The notes: a model not told the origin generated them from the sequence alone. Positions 9,401 through 18,413 are shown, counted from the first letter of the stretch. The stretch: 64,000 bases of DNA from Allomuricauda sp. ARW1Y1 (GCF_013407935.1 NZ_JACBZU010000002.1:310001-374000); one strand, 5' to 3'. A program made the numbers and translations.

Positions 9401-9486
9401 CGGATTTTGCCAAGTTGAAAGATAAATACCTTAAAAAGCAGGCTGTATCCTTGATGACTTTTGAAGACTTCTTGGAAAGTAAATAG
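6454..9486 (+). CDS. Secreted sortilin/VPS10-like Asp-box propeller protein (paralogue 1)
   Basis: 1010 residues with an N-terminal signal peptide (to about residue 22, GYSQ). The mature part is a chain of at least ten Asp-box/BNR motifs of the form S/T-x-D-x-G-x-T/N-W, for example STDGGANW, STDGGATW, STDGGKTW, SEDMGDTW, TQDGGKTW and TMDGGKNW, forming one or two large beta propellers. From about residue 760 a beta domain and a charged helical tail follow. Such proteins are annotated as sortilin-like or 'glycosyl hydrolase BNR repeat', but no catalytic residues are recognisable. A close paralogue lies at 26204-29413. A peptide- or glycan-related role is inferred from nearby peptidases only. 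Confidence 0.85.
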   Translation: MKKLQFVWTVLSVLSMAAGYSQTLEEIDGKALFGDLTARHIGPALMSGRINDMETHPTNSRIVYAGTAGGGVWKSSDGGTTFNPIFDDYCQSIGAVALDPNDPDNTVYVGTGETWTRNSVSIGDGLYKSTDGGANWNKIGFEKSERIANIIVNPNNSQEIYVGVLGALWGDSEERGVYKSTDGGATWEQLLYVDPKTGCADLAMDPTNPDILYASMWEFRRTGWSFESGGDKSALYKSTDGGKTWNKIHNGFPAGKLGRLAIAVAPSNPNVLYTVIEAEKDERKGLYRSNDAGASWEQLNNDFGITVRPFYFSRIVVDPKNENVVVKGGLSGSISRDGGKTFKNLGNMHSDIHDMVFHIKDSDIMYVGTDGGVYRTWDGGTTMEIVENLPLSQFYQVSVDDAEPYNVYGGLQDNGSWWGPSSSPNGVEARDWNSIGAGDGFRVLKHPTKPIIYSEMQGAENVWRIDTERQLTKTIQPLPVSEDQKLRWNWNAPMAISAHQPDRFYMGSQYLHKSEDMGDTWEIISPDLTTNDPAKQNQEDSGGLSMDNSGAENHTTIFTIAESTLDENVIWVGTDDGNVQVTQDGGKTWTNTVANIPGLPKNTWCYHIEASVFDKGTAYAVFDGHTMNDMTPYAFKTTDFGKTWTSIISDDVVGFARNIQEDYENPDLLFLGTEFGLYITMDGGKNWKKFTNNMPAVAVHFIELHKKTNDLVMGTHGRGIIILDDISPLRSINNKVLGKTLHFFETPDTEISETSSFSGNFGTETQFVGSNKTKDVQIKYYLNKRHTFGKMTMVIEDMEGNQIAELGPGKSKGINVVNWNYTRKVPKVAKGKTFSFGGFTAPKVPAGTYKAVITKGKETFEHTFNLVYDKNSPLTEKDRELKEVTTMKLYDMTQELAYLVYELDEIMENANTAGDKKTVEKLNSLKETLVITTGDNYVGSAEPQLRERMADLYSKVASNYDKPSAAELKNLEVIAERFNTAKTDFAKLKDKYLKKQAVSLMTFEDFLESK

Positions 9487-9506
9487 GTCGTCTTTTGAAC
9501 AACTTA

Positions 9507-9648
9507 AAAGAGGCTGTCCAAAAAAGCTATTATCTGTCAGTTCGAGCGCAGTCGAGAACTTAAAATCCATTGACAATCAATGGGTTTCGACTGCGCTCAA
9601 CCTGACGAGGTTGAAATATTATGCTTTTTAGACGGCCTCTTTTTTAAA
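9507..9648. repeat. Long imperfect palindrome between convergent genes, probable bidirectional terminator
   Basis: The outer arms begin AAAAGAGGCTGTC (9507) and end GACGGCCTCTTTT. The next segments AAAAAAGC / GCTTTTT pair, then TTCGAGCGCAGTCGA pairs with TCGACTGCGCTCAA, and CCATTG with CAATGG around a 5-base apex. Almost 140 bases can form one interrupted hairpin with A-runs on one side and T-runs on the other, ideal for ending both converging transcripts. The inner TGTCAGTTCGAG and GCGCAGTCGAGAA motifs recur in the repeat islands near 58.7-61.2 kb. Confidence 0.8.
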
Positions 9649-9695
9649 ATCCACTGTTCAGGTATCCCTTAGCATGGTTCAAATACTCCTCTAAC

Positions 9696-11495
9696 CTACC
9701 CTATGGATTCCAATATTTTTTCGTCCTTCTGTTTGGTGGAAAAGTTGATGGCACATTCAATCAATGCCAAGTGTGAGTATGCTTGTGGGAAATTGCCCAA
9801 CAAACGCTTGGTTTTAAAATCAATATCCTCACTAAAGAGTCCTAAATGATTGCTATAACTCAATAAACGCTCAAAGCGCTCCAAAGCTTTTTCCTCTTCC
9901 CCAATCTTGAACAGGGCATTGATGAACCAAAACGTACAGATGGTAAAGGAGGACGAAGGCAATCCGAAGTCATCCTCGTTCTTGTATCGGTACAATAAAC
10001 CGTCGTTGCTTAAGCCTTCTTCAATCGCCTTAACGGTGTTTACGTATTTAGGGTCCTTGGCATGAATAAACCCGTAGGGCTCCATTAAAAGCACCGAAGC
10101 ATCCAAGTGTCGGGAACCATAGCTTTGCACAAAAGCATTGATGTCACTGTTCCAGGCGTTATCGTGAATGTCTTTCTTGATTTTCTGTTCAAGGGCTACC
10201 CATCGTTCCAATTTTCGGGTCTTACCGAACATTTGAGCCACTTTTATGGCCCTGTCCAGCGCCACCCAGCACAATACTTTGGAAAAAGTGAAGTGTTTGT
10301 CCTCTCCTCGGAATTCCCAAATACCTTTGTCTGGCTCCTCCCAGTGTTTGCCCACGATCCAAACAATACCTTTGGTAATGCTCCAAAGCTCCTCTACATT
10401 TTCAATATCGTTACTGAAATTGCGCAACTGTTCGTAAATCACATCCATCAAAATGCCATAAATATCATTTTGACGCTGTTTATAAGCTGCATTTCCAATA
10501 CGGACGGGTTTGGAGCCTTTATACCCATCAAAATGGGCCAGTGTCCGTTCCGTTAAGGTTTTTTCCTTGTTGATGCCATACATGATCTGAAGTTTTTCGT
10601 CCTTGTCGGGCATCAAATCAATGATAAATTGCAGATAACGCTTAGCAGAATTTTTGTGTCCCAGCTCCGAAACCACTTTAATGACCATGGAGGCATCCCG
10701 AATCCAACAAAAGCGATAGTCCCAATTCCTTACCTCACCAATGGTCTCGGGCAAGGAAGTGGTGGCTGCTGCCAAAACCGCCCCTGTTTTGTCGTAAGTC
10801 AGCATTTTTAGTGTAATGGCACTACGGATGATTTCATCCTTGAACTTTTGATAATCAGGAGTTTTTGCGGCCCAATCCAACCAATACACCTTGGTCCGTT
10901 CCAGTTCCAATCCCATGGTATCGGTGGTAGGCTTAATGATTTTTTCGTTGTAGCATATCAAAAAGTAACCATCTTCCTCCAGTACAATTTCATCTCCAGC
11001 TAAAACACGATCCTTATCAAAGGAGGTATACAGGAAAAGCGTATCGTACTTCAATTTATGGGTAAGACTGGCGATAAAGTCCTCCTTCACATAATGCTTG
11101 GTCTCTCCCAGTCCGTATTCCAACTTGGGGTCGTAGTTGACCGCAAATTTTGGAGACCCCGACACATGTTTGATATAACGTATAATCTCGGGCTGCGCCT
11201 TGTATTTTCCGTTCATTTTATGGTGGCGCGGCATAAAGTCGTGCACCTCAAAAACATTGTCACCCTCGGTAAAACGCGTAATGAGAATGGCAGTGTTGCG
11301 GTAATACTCCTGTTCCACGGCATAATCCCCTTTGGGGTGCACCTCAAAACTGCCGCCTTTTTGTTCATCCAACAGCTTGGCAAATATCGAAGTAGAGTCA
11401 AACTGCGGCAAACAGCACCAGTCTATGGAGCCTTCTTTGGAAATCAATGCCGCGCTTCTGCAATTTCCTATAATTCCGTAATTCAAGTTGTCCAT
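9696..11495 (-). CDS. Glycoside hydrolase family 15 protein (glucoamylase/trehalase-like)
   Basis: 599 residues without signal peptide, so cytoplasmic. The N terminus YGIIGNCRSAALISKEGSIDWCCLP is shortened here to its key parts IGNCRSAAL and GSIDWCCLP, the super-sandwich start of bacterial GH15 enzymes. The (alpha/alpha)6 barrel shows NWDYRFCWIRDASM near residue 265. Known activities of this class are hydrolysis of alpha-1,4-glucan ends or, in actinobacteria, of trehalose. It is divergent from the trehalose synthase fusion across 103 bp, which favours a trehalase role; that is inference. It ends in the long palindrome shared with the opposite gene. Confidence 0.88.
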   Translation of the reverse strand: MDNLNYGIIGNCRSAALISKEGSIDWCCLPQFDSTSIFAKLLDEQKGGSFEVHPKGDYAVEQEYYRNTAILITRFTEGDNVFEVHDFMPRHHKMNGKYKAQPEIIRYIKHVSGSPKFAVNYDPKLEYGLGETKHYVKEDFIASLTHKLKYDTLFLYTSFDKDRVLAGDEIVLEEDGYFLICYNEKIIKPTTDTMGLELERTKVYWLDWAAKTPDYQKFKDEIIRSAITLKMLTYDKTGAVLAAATTSLPETIGEVRNWDYRFCWIRDASMVIKVVSELGHKNSAKRYLQFIIDLMPDKDEKLQIMYGINKEKTLTERTLAHFDGYKGSKPVRIGNAAYKQRQNDIYGILMDVIYEQLRNFSNDIENVEELWSITKGIVWIVGKHWEEPDKGIWEFRGEDKHFTFSKVLCWVALDRAIKVAQMFGKTRKLERWVALEQKIKKDIHDNAWNSDINAFVQSYGSRHLDASVLLMEPYGFIHAKDPKYVNTVKAIEEGLSNDGLLYRYKNEDDFGLPSSSFTICTFWFINALFKIGEEEKALERFERLLSYSNHLGLFSEDIDFKTKRLLGNFPQAYSHLALIECAINFSTKQKDEKILESIG

Positions 11496-11598
11496 AGCTC
11501 AAAAATTCTCAAAAGGGTTCGAATGAATTGGTTTTGCGCTCGAATTTCCCGATTTTTAAAGAAAGAAAAAATTAAAATACGTCAAAAATAACCGATTC

Positions 11599-13809
11599 AT
11601 GGCCAAAACTATCATAATCTCAAATCGACTACCCGTTCAATTACAAATTAGCAATGGAAGCCTTACCGCAATTCCGAGCGTTGGAGGATTGGCCACGGGA
11701 ATGAAATCCGTGCACAGCGGAGGGGAAAGTCTCTGGATCGGTTGGTCCGGCCTTACCGACGAGGAAACACCGGAAGAGCTGGAAGATGAAATTGATGAGG
11801 CCTTAAAGGAACATGGTTGCGCCAAGGTAAAGCTCAACTCAGATGAAATAGACGGGTTTTACTATGGATTCAGCAACCGGACCATTTGGCCGTTGTTCCA
11901 TTATTTTTTGAAGTATTCGGAGTTTGAACTTAACTTTTGGGATACCTACAAGGCCGTAAACCAAAAATTCGCCGACGCCATTATCGAAAATTCGGATGAA
12001 GACGACACCATTTGGGTGCACGATTACCAATTGATGCTGGTCCCGCAGATGGTCCGCGAAAAACGGCCCAACACCACCATTGGCTTCTTTTTGCACATTC
12101 CCTTCCCATCCTTTGAGATTTTCCGGACCTTGCCTTGGCGTGAAGAAATTCTGGAAGGTTTATTGGGGTCCGACCTCATTGGATTCCATACCTACGATTA
12201 CGAAAGACACTTTTTAAGTTCCGTTCGCAGACTTATTGGTTTGGATGTGAGCTTCAATGAGATTTATCTGGAAAACAGGGTGATCAAAGTGGACTCCTTC
12301 CCCATGGGCATCGATTACAAAAAGTTTAGGGACGCTGCTGTTCTTCACGATTCCAAAAGCATGGAAGAGCGAAGCGATCTGCAGTTGCGTTTGGATAACC
12401 ACAAAGCATCGGCACCGGACACCAAATTGATCCTCTCCATAGACCGTTTGGATTACAGTAAGGGAATCGCCAAGCGTATCAATGCCTTTGAGTATTTCCT
12501 TCAAAAGTATCCGGAGTACAAAGAAAAGGTCCGGTTGATTATTTTGGCCGTACCGTCCCGCTCCAACGTACCACAATATCAATTGTTGAAAAAAGAGGTG
12601 GATGAGTTGGTAGGTCGCATCAACGGAGAACTCTCCACCGTGAACTGGACACCTATTTGGTATTTTTACCGTTCCCTTCCTTTTGAAAGTTTGATTGATC
12701 TGTACACCTCTAGTGACATTGCCTGGCTTACCCCGCTTCGGGATGGGATGAACTTGGTGGCCAAGGAATATATTGCCACCCGAACGGATAAATCCGGGGT
12801 GTTGATCTTGAGCGAAATGGCCGGCTCCGCCTACGAAATGAACGAAGCCCTCCTCATCAACCCGAACAATTTTGAACAACAGGCAGATACGCTAAAGCAG
12901 GCCTTCAATATGCCCTTGGAGGAGCAGATTGCCCGAAACACCTTTCTCCAAAAACGTTTGGAACGTTACAATGTGGAAGTATGGGCCAATGAGTTTATGA
13001 ATGCACTAAAAGAGAACCGCGACTTGGGCAAAGCTTTCATTTCCGAAAAAATGTCATCCGAAATATTGATATCCATAGAAGAGGCCTACGCCAAATCAAA
13101 AAAGCGATTGCTGTTCTTGGATTACGACGGCACCCTCGCAGATTTTCACAAGGACCCACAGCAAGCTTCCCCCGACGATGAACTGTATGAACTGTTGGAT
13201 GCCTTGAATCAGCAGGAAAACACTACGGTATTTTTGATCAGCGGAAGGGACAAGCAAACCTTTGGCCGCTGGTTTTTGCCTAAAAACTACAACATGATCG
13301 TGGAGCATGGGGTGTGGATTTCCAGAAATGGGGAAGAATTTAAAATGCTGGAACAGGTAAAGGGCGAGTGGATGAAAAAAATACGTCCAGTGTTGGAATC
13401 CTTCGTGGACCGCACACCGGGCTCCTTTATTGAAGAAAAAAACTATTCATTGGCCTGGCATTATCGAAACACCGACCCTGATTTTGGCACCAAGCGGGCA
13501 ACGGAACTCAATACGGTATTGCGAAGTTTGATCGGCAATGACGATATTAGCGTTTTGAACGGGAACAAGGTCATGGAAATCAAAAGCAGCAATGTGAACA
13601 AAGGTCGGGCCGCCACCCGAATGTTGAGCGAGGACGACTACGATTTTGTCTTTGCCATTGGGGATGACTGGACCGATGAATTCATGTTCCAAGAACTACC
13701 CGATTCTGCCATTACGGTAAAAGTGGGACTGAAGAAAACCCAGGCCAAGTACCATGTGGAGAGCACCAAAAAGGTAAGGGAACTTTTAAAACGATTTACA
13801 CGACCATGA
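11599..13809 (+). CDS. Bifunctional trehalose-6-phosphate synthase / trehalose-6-phosphate phosphatase
   Basis: Makes trehalose from UDP-glucose and glucose-6-phosphate through trehalose-6-phosphate. The OtsA half (residues 1 to about 475, GT20) shows SNRLPV, VHDYQLMLVPQMVR, LSIDRLDYSKGI and DGMNLVAKEYIA. The OtsB half (about 500-736) is a HAD phosphatase with motif I FLDYDGTLADF near residue 507, ISGRDKQTF and a late GDDWTDEFMF. The 736 residues fit the fused enzyme common in Bacteroidota. It shares an intergenic control region with the GH15 gene, suggesting joint handling of a compatible solute. Its stop overlaps the next start by 4 bp. Confidence 0.95.
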   Translation: MAKTIIISNRLPVQLQISNGSLTAIPSVGGLATGMKSVHSGGESLWIGWSGLTDEETPEELEDEIDEALKEHGCAKVKLNSDEIDGFYYGFSNRTIWPLFHYFLKYSEFELNFWDTYKAVNQKFADAIIENSDEDDTIWVHDYQLMLVPQMVREKRPNTTIGFFLHIPFPSFEIFRTLPWREEILEGLLGSDLIGFHTYDYERHFLSSVRRLIGLDVSFNEIYLENRVIKVDSFPMGIDYKKFRDAAVLHDSKSMEERSDLQLRLDNHKASAPDTKLILSIDRLDYSKGIAKRINAFEYFLQKYPEYKEKVRLIILAVPSRSNVPQYQLLKKEVDELVGRINGELSTVNWTPIWYFYRSLPFESLIDLYTSSDIAWLTPLRDGMNLVAKEYIATRTDKSGVLILSEMAGSAYEMNEALLINPNNFEQQADTLKQAFNMPLEEQIARNTFLQKRLERYNVEVWANEFMNALKENRDLGKAFISEKMSSEILISIEEAYAKSKKRLLFLDYDGTLADFHKDPQQASPDDELYELLDALNQQENTTVFLISGRDKQTFGRWFLPKNYNMIVEHGVWISRNGEEFKMLEQVKGEWMKKIRPVLESFVDRTPGSFIEEKNYSLAWHYRNTDPDFGTKRATELNTVLRSLIGNDDISVLNGNKVMEIKSSNVNKGRAATRMLSEDDYDFVFAIGDDWTDEFMFQELPDSAITVKVGLKKTQAKYHVESTKKVRELLKRFTRP

Positions 13810-15329
13810 TGAGAGCATTAGTGCTTTTTTGCTTCCTGTGTTCCATCCATGGATGGTCGCAAATGGAGACAGAGGTCTATTTGTTTGACCTAGATATGAG
13901 CAACGGAAAGCCTATTTTGAGCAATCCGAAAAACATTTCCAATAATCCGGGTTATGACAATCAACCCTCTTTTTGGGATGATGACCACGTCCTTTTTGCC
14001 TCCACACGCGAAGGTCAAACGGATGTGCTTCAATTCAATGTGAGCGAAGGCAGTACCTCTTCGTGGTTGACCTATACCACAACGGGTAGCGAATATTCTC
14101 CTCTTCGTATTCCTGGAAAAAGGGCCATTTCCGCCATTCGGCTGGATGTGGACGGACTGCAACGGCTGTATGAGTATGACCTCAAAAATAGCACCTCCGA
14201 ACCGCTTTCGGAATTAAAAATCGGTTACCATGTTTGGTTTGATAAGGAAGTGTTGGTCACAACGGTTTTGGTGCAAAACCGAATGGATTTGGTGGTCATC
14301 GACCTAGAACAAGGCACCCATACGACTGTTTTTCAAAACGCGGGGCGATCCTTGCACCGAATACCGGGCAGCGATTTAGTCAGCTTTATCAATAAAAAGA
14401 ACGCCAATTGGGAAATACGATCTCTAGACCCCGCAACTGGTGATACTAAAAAAATAGCGGACACCTTTGGACAGCAAGAGGATATTTGTTGGTTGAACGG
14501 ACAAACAATACTGACCGGGGCCGGCAAAAGACTGTTGACATTGGATGTGGACGCTGATGATGCCGATTGGGAGACCGTAATGTCCTTCGGATTGGAGGAA
14601 ATCAACAACATCAGTCGTATAGCGATAAGTCCCAATGGCAAACGGCTTGCGTTTGTGGCGGAGGATTCCCCAGCAAAAATTATCCAAAAACAGGTAGAGG
14701 CCTTTAACAGCAGAAATTTGGATGTATTTGTGTCCTGCTACACCGAAAATGTGGAAGTGCGGCGCTTTCCCAACGAAAAAATGTACCAAGGCACGGACAA
14801 CATGCGAGACAACTATGAACGCTTCTTCGAAAACGTGAAACAATCGAGCGTGGAAGTGGTGAATCGTATCGTTCTCGGAAATATGATAATTGATGAGGAA
14901 AGGACCATGGTCGACGGAAGGGAAGGTCATCAAGTGGCCATTTACAAAGTGGAGAGCGGGCGTATCGCATCGATGACGTTTGTCTTTCCCGACGGACCCT
15001 TGACCGATGCGGAAACCATTGTTCAAGAGCAACTGGATGCCTACAACAACCGTGATATTGATGCTTTTGCGGAGACCTATTCAGAAGGTATTGAACTCTA
15101 CAGTTTTCCAAACTCCCTTAACTCGAAAGGCAAATCCAAGTTAATACAGCAATACGGTGCTTTCTTTGACAGCACACCCGATTTACATTGTAAAATTCAG
15201 AATAGGATCGTCATCGGAAACAAGGTAATCGATCAAGAATCCGTGACCGTCAATGGAAGAATTATAGAGGCTATTGCCATTTATGAAGTGGAAAATGGCG
15301 AAATTGCCAAAGTTACCTTTATTCAATAA
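13806..15329 (+). CDS. Exported protein: TolB-like propeller plus two SnoaL-like domains
   Basis: 507 residues with a signal peptide (about 1-18, HGWSQ). Residues about 20-290 hold TolB/WD40-like repeats (NPGYDNQPSFWDDDHVLFAS, NGKRLAFVAEDSP). Two tandem NTF2/SnoaL-like domains follow at about 297-400 and 405-507; each begins VEAFNSRNLDVF or LDAYNNRDIDAF and ends in a strand reading ASMTFVF or AKVTFIQ. The start overlaps the stop of the trehalose gene (ATGA), so the two are translationally coupled; a second ATG follows at once. I know no function for this fusion. The SnoaL pair may bind a small ligand sensed or displayed by the propeller. Confidence 0.75.
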   Translation: MMRALVLFCFLCSIHGWSQMETEVYLFDLDMSNGKPILSNPKNISNNPGYDNQPSFWDDDHVLFASTREGQTDVLQFNVSEGSTSSWLTYTTTGSEYSPLRIPGKRAISAIRLDVDGLQRLYEYDLKNSTSEPLSELKIGYHVWFDKEVLVTTVLVQNRMDLVVIDLEQGTHTTVFQNAGRSLHRIPGSDLVSFINKKNANWEIRSLDPATGDTKKIADTFGQQEDICWLNGQTILTGAGKRLLTLDVDADDADWETVMSFGLEEINNISRIAISPNGKRLAFVAEDSPAKIIQKQVEAFNSRNLDVFVSCYTENVEVRRFPNEKMYQGTDNMRDNYERFFENVKQSSVEVVNRIVLGNMIIDEERTMVDGREGHQVAIYKVESGRIASMTFVFPDGPLTDAETIVQEQLDAYNNRDIDAFAETYSEGIELYSFPNSLNSKGKSKLIQQYGAFFDSTPDLHCKIQNRIVIGNKVIDQESVTVNGRIIEAIAIYEVENGEIAKVTFIQ

Positions 15330-15355
15330 TTAATTCATAAAACTAACTAAACCTC

Positions 15356-16693
15356 ATGAAAATGAAGAATACACTTATGCTCCTTATGTTGGCCATAGGG
15401 TCCATTGGTTTTTCCCAAACCGACACTCGAATTTACGATATCATCAATGCCGTTTCGGCCGAACGCATTGAAAGTGATGTAACCACCTTGGTCAACTTTG
15501 GCACAAGACACACCTTGAGCGATACCGTTTCACAAACACGCGGTATTGGTGCTGCCCGAAGATGGATAAAATCAGAATTTGAAAAGATTTCAGGCGATTG
15601 CAATGATTGTTTGGAGGTGTTTTATCAAAAAAATCTTATCCCCAAAGGAGATAATGCCCGAATCGTAAAGGATGTGGAAGTGGTTAACGTAGTTGCCATT
15701 CAGAGGGGAACCAAGTTTCCCAACCGATTTATTATTATGAGCGGTGATATTGATTCCCGTGTGAGCGATCCAACCAACTACACTTCAGATTCTCCCGGAG
15801 CCAACGATAACGCCAGCGGTATGGCCGGCACCATTGAAGCCTCTAGGGTTTTGTCCAAATACCAATTCGAAAGCAGCATTATTTATGTAGGACTTTCTGG
15901 TGAAGAGCAAGGACTTTATGGTGGTAAAGGCTTGGCCGAATACGCCAAGGAACAAGGATGGGACATTGTGGGCATCCTGAACAACGATATGATCGGCAAC
16001 ATTACCGGAGTAGATGGCGTAGTAAGCAATAGGGATTTCCGAATCTTTTCGGAACCAGTTCCGCCTACCGAAACGGAGCAAGAGCGTCGGGCAAGACGTT
16101 TTTATGGAGGAGAAGTAGATGGGATTTCGCGTCAATTGGCTCGATATGTCTATAAAACCACCAAGACCTATATGCCCGAAATGAACCCTATGATAATCTA
16201 TCGACTGGACAGATTTGGAAGAGGGGGACACCACAGACCTTTTAATGATCTTGGCTATGCTGGTATCCGAATTATGGAGGCCCATGAAAACTACACCCAA
16301 CAGCACCAAGATATTCGGGTGGAAGACGGTATTGCTTACGGTGATGTTTTGGAGCATGTGAATTTTGAATATGCCAAAAAACTAACGGCTGTGAACGCTA
16401 TCAACCTGGCCTCCATTGCTTGGGCACCACCAGCTCCAGAAACTGTTGAAATCGGGGGAATTGTGGAACCAAGCGCCAAATTGCGTTGGAGCAAGGTGGA
16501 GAGCGCTGTGGGTTATAAAATTTATTGGAGGGATACCACCTCCCCCACTTGGGACCATTACAAGTATGTGGGTGATGTAAATGAACACACCCTGGAAGGG
16601 ATTGTCATCGATAATTTCTTCTTTGGCGTTGCCGCTGTAGGCAAGGATGGCCATGAAAGTCCCGTGGTATTCCCGAACAAGATATTTAGGTAG
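15356..16693 (+). CDS. M28 family zinc aminopeptidase, exported, with C-terminal Fn3-like domain
   Basis: 445 residues with a signal peptide (about 1-21, GFSQ). The M28 core shows SPGANDNASGMAGTIEASR (bridging Asp region), SGEEQGLYGGKG (Glu base and ligand) and LNNDMIGN. The usual HxD zinc pair appears as GDIDSR, so Asp stands where His is expected; this occurs in some Bacteroidota M28 members, but activity is not certain. Residues about 365-445 form a fibronectin-III-like module (VEPSAKLRWSKVESAVGYKI, FFGVAAVGKDGHESP). It starts the exported peptidase stretch and probably releases N-terminal residues from peptides in the periplasm or outside. Confidence 0.85.
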   Translation: MKMKNTLMLLMLAIGSIGFSQTDTRIYDIINAVSAERIESDVTTLVNFGTRHTLSDTVSQTRGIGAARRWIKSEFEKISGDCNDCLEVFYQKNLIPKGDNARIVKDVEVVNVVAIQRGTKFPNRFIIMSGDIDSRVSDPTNYTSDSPGANDNASGMAGTIEASRVLSKYQFESSIIYVGLSGEEQGLYGGKGLAEYAKEQGWDIVGILNNDMIGNITGVDGVVSNRDFRIFSEPVPPTETEQERRARRFYGGEVDGISRQLARYVYKTTKTYMPEMNPMIIYRLDRFGRGGHHRPFNDLGYAGIRIMEAHENYTQQHQDIRVEDGIAYGDVLEHVNFEYAKKLTAVNAINLASIAWAPPAPETVEIGGIVEPSAKLRWSKVESAVGYKIYWRDTTSPTWDHYKYVGDVNEHTLEGIVIDNFFFGVAAVGKDGHESPVVFPNKIFR

Positions 16694-16737
16694 CTAAGCA
16701 ATCTCCTTTCAAAGGAACCCAGTTTATTTTAATCCAT

Positions 16738-18348
16738 ATGAAGCATACAACGCTTATCGTTTTCTTTTTTGGGCTGGGTATTTTATCCGCGCAAAATTTC
16801 ACCAAACAGGATACACTTCGTGGTATTATCACGCCCGAACGGGCATGGTGGGATTTGAACCACTACCACCTCAACGTCAAAGTGGAGCCATCAAAAAAGT
16901 TTATTTCTGGCCATAATGTGGTGAGGTATAAAGTGCTTAAAGCGGAGCAAACGCTTCAAATTGACCTTCAACCACCCATGGAAATCATTTCGGTTTCGCA
17001 GGATGGCAAAAAGCTGAAGTTTACTTCGGAAGGCAACGCGCATTTCATCCAACTGAAGAAAAAACAGGTTCCCGGCGATTTCAACGAATTGAAAATCACC
17101 TACTCTGGGCACCCAAGAGAGGCTGTTCGTGCCCCATGGGATGGAGGTTTTTCGTGGAAACAGGATGCGCAGGGCAATCCTTTTGTAGCTACTTCGTGCC
17201 AAGGTCTTGGTGCCAGCGTTTGGTGGCCCAATAAAGACCATATGTACGACGAAGTGGACAGTATGCGCATCAGTGTAACCGTTCCCAAGGACCTCATGGA
17301 TGTGTCCAACGGGCAATTGGAAAGTGTTGAGGAGCAAGACGATTTTACTACCTACCATTGGGTGGTGAAAAATCCCATCAACAATTATGGGGTCAACGTA
17401 AACATTGGCAATTATGTTCACTTTGGAGAAACCTATGAGGGTGAAAAAGGCAACTTGCCACTGGATTACTATGTGCTGCCCGAAAACTTGGAGAAAGCCA
17501 AGAAACAGTTTGTACAGACCCCAATGATGCTACAGGCCTTTGAACATTGGTTTGGCCCCTATCCCTTTTACGAGGACGGCTTTAAGCTGGTAGAAGTGCC
17601 TTATTTGGGCATGGAGCACCAAAGTTCCGTCACCTATGGGAATCAATATCAAAATGGGTATTTGGGCCGTGATCTTTCCGGTACAGGATGGGGCTTGCAG
17701 TTTGATTTTATCATCATCCACGAAGCGGGGCACGAATGGTTCGCCAACAATATCACATACAAAGACATTGCCGATATGTGGGTACACGAAGGCTTTACGG
17801 CCTATTCGGAAAACCTCTATTTGGATTACCACTTCGGCACCAAGGCGGCAGAAGAATATGTCATCGGCACTCGGGCCAATATCCAAAACGACCGCCCCAT
17901 TATCGGTCCTTATGGCGTGAACAAAAGTGGTTCGGGGGATATGTACTATAAAGGGGCCAACATGCTGCACACCCTTCGGCAGTTAGTGGAGGATGATGAG
18001 AAGTGGCGACAGATTTTGAGGAATATCAACAAGGATTTTTACCATCAGACCGTTACTTCGGAGCAGATAGAACAGTATTTGAGCGACAAGACAGAAAAAG
18101 ACTTATCTGCCTTCTTTGATCAGTACTTACGCACCACAATGATTCCAAAATTGGAATACAAATTGGAAAACGGTTCCATTACGTATCGATATGTTGACAT
18201 TGTGGAAGGTTTTGATATGCCCATTAGGGTTTGGGAAGGAGATATAGAAAAATGGTTGTTTCCATCAGCGCAATGGAAAACGGAATCCATCAATGGAACT
18301 CAACTCAAAATCGACAGGAATTTTTATATCGAAACAGAACAACTGTAA
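16738..18348 (+). CDS. M1 family metallopeptidase (aminopeptidase N-like), exported
   Basis: 536 residues with a signal peptide (about 1-20). The zinc site HEAGH is at residues 328-332 with the third ligand Glu351 in VHEGF, the canonical HExxH-x18-E spacing. The exopeptidase motif appears as YLGMEHQS, a variant of GAMEN. The N-terminal beta-saddle domain (about 30-250) precedes the catalytic domain, and only a short tail follows, so it is the short M1 type. It lies 44 bp after the M28 gene with the same direction and ends in a strong terminator. It likely acts on exported or dietary peptides. Confidence 0.9.
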   Translation: MKHTTLIVFFFGLGILSAQNFTKQDTLRGIITPERAWWDLNHYHLNVKVEPSKKFISGHNVVRYKVLKAEQTLQIDLQPPMEIISVSQDGKKLKFTSEGNAHFIQLKKKQVPGDFNELKITYSGHPREAVRAPWDGGFSWKQDAQGNPFVATSCQGLGASVWWPNKDHMYDEVDSMRISVTVPKDLMDVSNGQLESVEEQDDFTTYHWVVKNPINNYGVNVNIGNYVHFGETYEGEKGNLPLDYYVLPENLEKAKKQFVQTPMMLQAFEHWFGPYPFYEDGFKLVEVPYLGMEHQSSVTYGNQYQNGYLGRDLSGTGWGLQFDFIIIHEAGHEWFANNITYKDIADMWVHEGFTAYSENLYLDYHFGTKAAEEYVIGTRANIQNDRPIIGPYGVNKSGSGDMYYKGANMLHTLRQLVEDDEKWRQILRNINKDFYHQTVTSEQIEQYLSDKTEKDLSAFFDQYLRTTMIPKLEYKLENGSITYRYVDIVEGFDMPIRVWEGDIEKWLFPSAQWKTESINGTQLKIDRNFYIETEQL

Positions 18349-18377
18349 GTCAAAATCCGAATAACATCCATAAAGCG

Positions 18378-18413
18378 AAAAAAGGGCCAGCAAAAACTGC
18401 TGGCCCCTTTTTA
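18378..18413. terminator. Bidirectional intrinsic terminator
   Basis: Stem GGGCCAGC (18384-18391) with GCTGGCCC (18399-18406), an A-run before and a T-run after. It serves the M1 peptidase gene and the converging ThuA/dehydrogenase gene ending at 18436. Confidence 0.87.

Noticed and set aside
1165-11591. Long antisense frames opposite fadN, fadE, the propeller gene and the GH15 gene
   Set aside because: They lie wholly within well-supported genes and show no recognisable domain or independent start context.
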